From Hymenoscyphus infarciens (taxonomy: Eukaryota; Ascomycota; Leotiomycetes; Helotiales; Helotiaceae): a stretch of 23,607 bases of DNA. Position numbers and translations under genes: made by a program. The notes under the pieces were generated by a model. The model made no database searches. It was not told the origin of the DNA and saw nothing but the letters and a program-made list of their open reading frames with translations. The DNA lies in NCBI GenBank assembly GCA_001414345.1, contig LLCB01000550.1, forward strand, positions 1 through 23,607, given 5' to 3'. This document shows, in pieces, positions 19,748-23,607 of the stretch. The first letter of the stretch is position 1. Each line of letters begins with the position of its first letter.

Positions 19748-21265
19748 GCCTAGGCTAGAAAAGTTAAGCTAACTTCTTCTAAGAAAGCTAAGCTAATATC
19801 TATTAAGAAACCTAAGGCTAAGAACTTTAAAGCTAAGAAACCTAAGTCTAAATCCCTCTAAAAAGTATTAGTATCTATATCTACTAAGAGAATAAAGACT
19901 AAAGAACCTAAGCTAATATCATCTACTAAAGCTAAGACTATAAAACTAAAGCTAGTATTAAATAGAGTACTCGAGATTAATAAACATATATTAGAGCTAT
20001 CTAGACTAGCGCTTATATTAACCTAAACTATATCTTAATTAGACTTAATAGAAATAATAAAATCTATAGACTTATTAAATATTTAGAATTCTATACTAGA
20101 TATATCTATACTAGCTCTTAAGACTACTTCTATAGTTAAGACTAAGATTTTAATAACTACTATAATATCTATAACTAAACTAGGTACTAAAGATCTTAAA
20201 GTTCCTAGTTATATAACTAAAGCCTTATACTTATCTCTATCCTTCTCTCTTTTAGTCTCTTATAATTCTACTATAGAAGCTATTTATTCTATTATTATAA
20301 TAAACTCTATAGTTTAATAAACCTTAAAGTCTAAATCTTAAAAAGTTATTAATTCTAGTTTTAAAACTAATACTACTAATAAATTTATAACTAAGGAGAG
20401 ATTAGTAAATAATAAGAAGTATATTAAGAATAATAAATATATAGCTTTTAAAATTAGAGTTTATAAACACTATATCCTTCTATTTAATATTAATAAAGAG
20501 GAAATTAATTTTAACTCTTTTATATAAGAGAATATAATTACTAATAATATAACTAATATATTTAATCTAAAATCTTTTTATAAAATACTAGATAATAGCT
20601 TTAAAGTAAGTAATAGAAATAATCTCTTTATCTCTAATAATAAGAATACTATTACTAGATAATTTAACTAACTAAATATAAAGAATTCCTTATAATCTAG
20701 TCTTTAAATTAACCTAGTACTTACTAACTTTGGTTAATAAATAGCAGCTTTAATAAACATACCCTCTATACCTTTACTCTTAAGTCTACTAGTAGCTAGA
20801 GTTCTAGGTCTTAATAAAAAGTATTTAACTCTCTAAATATTACCTCTTTATATAGATACTATAGCTAAAGCTTATTACCTTTCTCTTAAGAAACCTTAAC
20901 CCCTCTTAGCTATTAAAAGAGTTACTAAAAAAAGAGCTACTAAAATCTTATAAAACGTTAATAAACTACTAAGTAAATAACTTAGATAGACTAATACTTA
21001 AAAAGTAAGAAGAATAAATAGTCTACTTTATAATTTCTAAGATTTCTTATAATTATAGATTTTATAGTTATAATATGTTAGAGGAAGGTTAGGTTTAATA
21101 GTTTATTATAAAAAGGACTATAATCGATTATAGTAGAGAGAAGAGTTTAAGTATTTAAATTATAAATCTAAGTATTAAAACTAGTTTTACTATTTAATAT
21201 ATAGATAAATTAATAAAATACTTTTAAAAAGATGTATTAGTATAATATAGGTATATTTACTAAGT
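19748..21265 (+). pseudogene. RIP-killed ghost gene, basic Lys/Pro/Ala/Thr-rich protein
   Basis: Frame 2 is the best supported frame in the window. Over 19748-20700 only about one codon in 25 is a stop (all TAA/TAG), with stop-free runs of about 75 (20090-20315) and 61 (20342-20526) codons. The N-terminal part is a Lys/Pro/Ala repeat (K-K-A-K, K-K-P-K-A-K, A-K-K-P-K-S-K, K-E-P-K), followed by a Ser/Thr/Pro-rich linker. A less repetitive segment around 20380-20640 includes N-K-K-Y-I-K-N-N-K-Y and N-I-N-K-E-E-I-N-F-N. A second basic Lys/Arg/Pro/Ala region (20850-20960; K-R-V-T-K-K-R-A-T-K) and a Tyr/Lys-rich end (21080-21260) follow. The basic tails resemble linker-histone-like or other chromatin-associated proteins in composition only. 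It could instead be the C-terminal half of the 18661 gene joined by an intron or a one-base shift near 19735. Confidence 0.55.
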
Positions 21266-21750
21266 TAAGAAAGAGAGTATAAAAATAATAATTTTTATTA
21301 TCGTTATTCTTTATATATACTAAGTACTAGTACTAAAAAAGTTAATAATACTAATATAAAGAAAATAAATTTAGTTAGCTTAAAGAGTAGAGTATAATTA
21401 TTAGCCCTAGTACTTTAGCTTTTAAATATTAAGTTATAGTATTAAGGAAATTAAGTAATAAAGTACTAATTTTTAGTAAGGTTTTAGTAACTAGCTTATA
21501 AGTTTTAACTACCTCTAATAAGGCGTCTATATAACTAACTATAAGCCCTTTATATACGTATTTATAATTACTCTTACTTTTTATCTAACTAAGTAGCTCT
21601 TTAAATAACCTTTCTCCTATACTAGTATAATTAGAGAAGGAAGAGATAAAGAAAATAATACCTTAAAAGTAATTAAAAATAGTAAAATTAGTAAAGGTAT
21701 TAAAGGATAAGAAAGATCTTATATAATTAATAAAAGATATTAAGTAATTC
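21265..21750 (+). pseudogene. Possible frame-shifted continuation, Pro/Lys-rich
   Basis: From 21265 the more open frame moves from 2 to 1, reading into I-I-I-S-P-S-T-L-A-F-K-Y (about 21390-21430) and a Glu/Lys-rich stretch L-E-K-E-E-I-K-K-I-I (about 21630-21660) followed by Lys/Val repeats (K-L-V-K-V-L-K-D-K-K-D). Stops are frequent (about one in seven codons), so support is weaker. An intron or an indel near 21260 would join it to the upstream gene. Confidence 0.22.
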
Positions 21751-22300
21751 TAACTTTAATATTTATATAAACTACTTTTCTATAATTAATAACTATACTA
21801 TTTTTAACTCTTTAGGTTTTATATTAGAATTAGATATTTCTTAATAGATTTTTACTCTAGATAATAGTTCTTACTAAAAGGGCGTTCTTAGTATCTTAAT
21901 ATTATAAATTAGTAAAGTATAATAGCTAAAGTACTTTACTCTAGAATAGTAATAATAGTATTATTAATAGTTTTACTAAGATAGGCCTTAGTAGGCTTTA
22001 GTAAGCCTTAATAGTCTTTTAAGATATTTCCTCTACTATAAATTACTTCTTCTTACCTTTAAATATAATCTTAATAATTATTATAAAGACTATATATATA
22101 AATACTACTTATAATAGTAACTCTAGTATACTATCTACTTTTATAGCTTTCTATTTTACCTCTCTACCTTCTAACTTTCTAACTAAAAGAATAATATAAG
22201 AAAGGAGAGTAGTACTAAGAGATTGTTTTAGCCTAGCTAGAGCTATAAGTAGAGTAAAATATAGTCTAAATATAATAGTTAAATAAAGTACTTCTTTAAT
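21751..22300. other. RIP-degraded interval, nothing supported
   Basis: AT-rich sequence. A short local repetition occurs around 21985-22010 (taggccttag, taggctttag, taagccttaa). No gene is supported. Confidence 0.4.
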
Positions 22301-22530
22301 AAATAATAATAGCCTTATATAAAAGAAGAGTAATAAACTTTTATTATATAGTTTAAATATAAATAGTAAAATAAAGAATTTTTTTAGTTAAAAGAAAATA
22401 ATAATAACCTTATATAAGTAAAGAGTAATAAAATTTTATTATATAATATAAATATAAATAGTAAAATAAAGATTTTTTTTATTTAAAAGTAAATAATAAT
22501 AGCTTTATATAAATAAAGAGTAATAAAAGG
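22301..22530 (+). repeat. 95-bp direct tandem repeat
   Basis: Units begin aaataataatagcct (22301), aaataataataacct (22396) and aaataataatagctt (22491): two full units and a partial third, each followed by an agagtaataaa motif. Between units the differences are small substitutions, so duplication is fairly recent relative to the surrounding decay. There is no coding frame. Confidence 0.85.
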
Positions 22531-23172
22531 TATTAAAGTTTAAGATTATTAACTAAACTTAAATTAAAGCTAAAAGTAATAGAGTTAATATAATAGATAA
22601 ACTAAATAAGCTTAATAAGTTAGATAAGCTTAATAAGAGGTTGTCGATCTCTTTTAAAGAGTTAAGATTTAGGTTAGATTAAAGTATTTAAAAGAGTTAA
22701 AGGCTTTATAGAGTATATTAGTTATTTATAAGAGGTTTACTTTAAAAAGTTTACCTTAATTATATAAACACTTATATATTAAATCCTCCTCTTAATCTAA
22801 CTCCTAGTCTAACTCTTAGTAATAGATAGAATTTATAATATACTTAGAATTGTTACTAGAGTTAAAGAGTTAGAGTAATAATTAAGAAAATATATTACTT
22901 TTTTTAAATCTAATTTTAAAAGATTAATATTAACCTAGTTATTTCTTATAATAGGTTTTAAATTAATTTTAAATTTAAAAAGAATATAAGTTAAAAAGGA
23001 TTTTAAATTAGTATTATAAGAATTAGTAAGTTTATATTTAAAAGATATAGTAATAAGAGAGTAATTAATAAATAAGATAGTAGATAGTCTTTTAACTGTT
23101 TTCTAGCTACTAGAGGTTACTAGTATAGAGATAGATCGAATAAGGGCTTAGTAAAATATATCTTAGCTTAAA
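22531..23172. other. RIP-degraded interval before the right satellite
   Basis: AT-rich sequence with short repeats such as the aagcttaataag motif near 22610-22640 and a taactc/taaactc-like repetition near 22800. No gene or RNA is supported. Confidence 0.4.
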
Positions 23173-23607
23173 AAATTAAGTAGATATATATATCTACTAA
23201 GATTATTCTCTTAGTTTGAAAAATCTAGTAGATATATATATCTATTAAGATTATTCTCTTAGTTTAAAAAATCTAGTAGATATATATATCTACTAATATT
23301 ATTTCCTTAGTTTAAAAAATCTAGTAGATATATATATCTACTAAGATTATTCTCTTAGTTTAAAAAATCTATATATCTACTAATATTATTTCCTTAGTTT
23401 AAAAAATCTAGTAGATATATATATCTACTAATATTATTTCCTTAGCTTAAAAAGTCTAGTAAATATATATATCTACTAAGCTTAGTTTAAAAAATCTAGT
23501 AGATATATATATCTACTAAGATTATTCTCTTAGTTTAAAAAATCTATATATCTACTAATATTATTTCCTTAGTTTAAAAAATCTAGTAGATATATATATC
23601 TACTAAT
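23173..23607. repeat. 48-bp palindromic satellite array (right block)
   Basis: Tandem units of 48 bp carry the same 20-bp palindrome as the left satellite (cores at 23179, 23227, 23275, 23323, 23410, 23458, 23498 and 23585), but with a different spacer. Two spacer types are mixed: agattattctcttagttt and atattatttccttagttt, each followed by aaaaaatc. Two units lack the left arm of the palindrome (around 23370 and 23546), shortening them to 39 bp, and one spacer is shortened around 23480. The array continues past the right edge of the window. Confidence 0.95.

Noticed and set aside
1..23607. Mitochondrial or Plasmodium-like AT-rich genome as the source
   Set aside because: Plain AT-richness does not explain the selective loss of CA/TG with retention of CT, CC and CG, and no compact intact genes, tRNAs or rRNA are visible.

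Overview
This window looks like heterochromatic, repeat-derived DNA from a filamentous ascomycete (Pezizomycotina) that has been almost completely mutated by repeat-induced point mutation (RIP). By eye, G+C is roughly one quarter. The dinucleotides CA and TG are nearly absent on both strands: about one per few hundred bases, where composition alone would give several per hundred. CT, CC, AC and CG persist and TA is in large excess. That is the signature of CpA-to-TpA conversion on both strands. I see no intact gene, tRNA, rRNA or CRISPR array. No species can be named from this.

Layout. (1) Positions 1-1281 are a 34-bp satellite whose monomers share a 20-22 bp AT-rich palindrome. The array has a second-level repeat: bases 1-128 recur unchanged at 956-1083. 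(2) Positions 1282-23172 are a long interior in which several stretches keep three-base structure. These are ghost reading frames, interrupted almost only by TAA and TAG, which are the RIP products of CAA, CAG and TGG. They lie on both strands: + 1778-5180; + 5110-6747 (frame uncertain); - 7620-6740; + 7693-9590, continuing in another frame to about 10260; - 11905-10480; + 12584-13340; - 13945-13480; - 18180-16800; + 18661-19735; and + 19748-21750. Many carry tandem repeats of 12, 15 or 24 bp, multiples of three, as expected inside former coding sequence. (3) Positions 23173-23607 and beyond are a second satellite with the same palindrome but an unrelated 26-28 bp spacer and a 48-bp period.

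Interpretation. The interior is not recognisably a pile of ordinary retrotransposons: I found no convincing reverse transcriptase, integrase or transposase motif, and the ghost proteins are hydrophilic, rich in Gln, Asn, Ser, Thr, Pro and Lys, and differ from each other. RIP needs duplicated DNA, so this was probably a multi-gene segment present in more than one copy (a large cargo-carrying element, a duplicated accessory segment or a subtelomeric/centromeric block), silenced and now flanked by two palindrome satellites.

Limits. In AT-rich RIP DNA any frame gives I/L/Y/K/N-rich text, so frame calls rest on stop density, stop-free run length and in-frame repeats judged by eye. Confidences are set low accordingly. 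No ghost product could be assigned to a named family.
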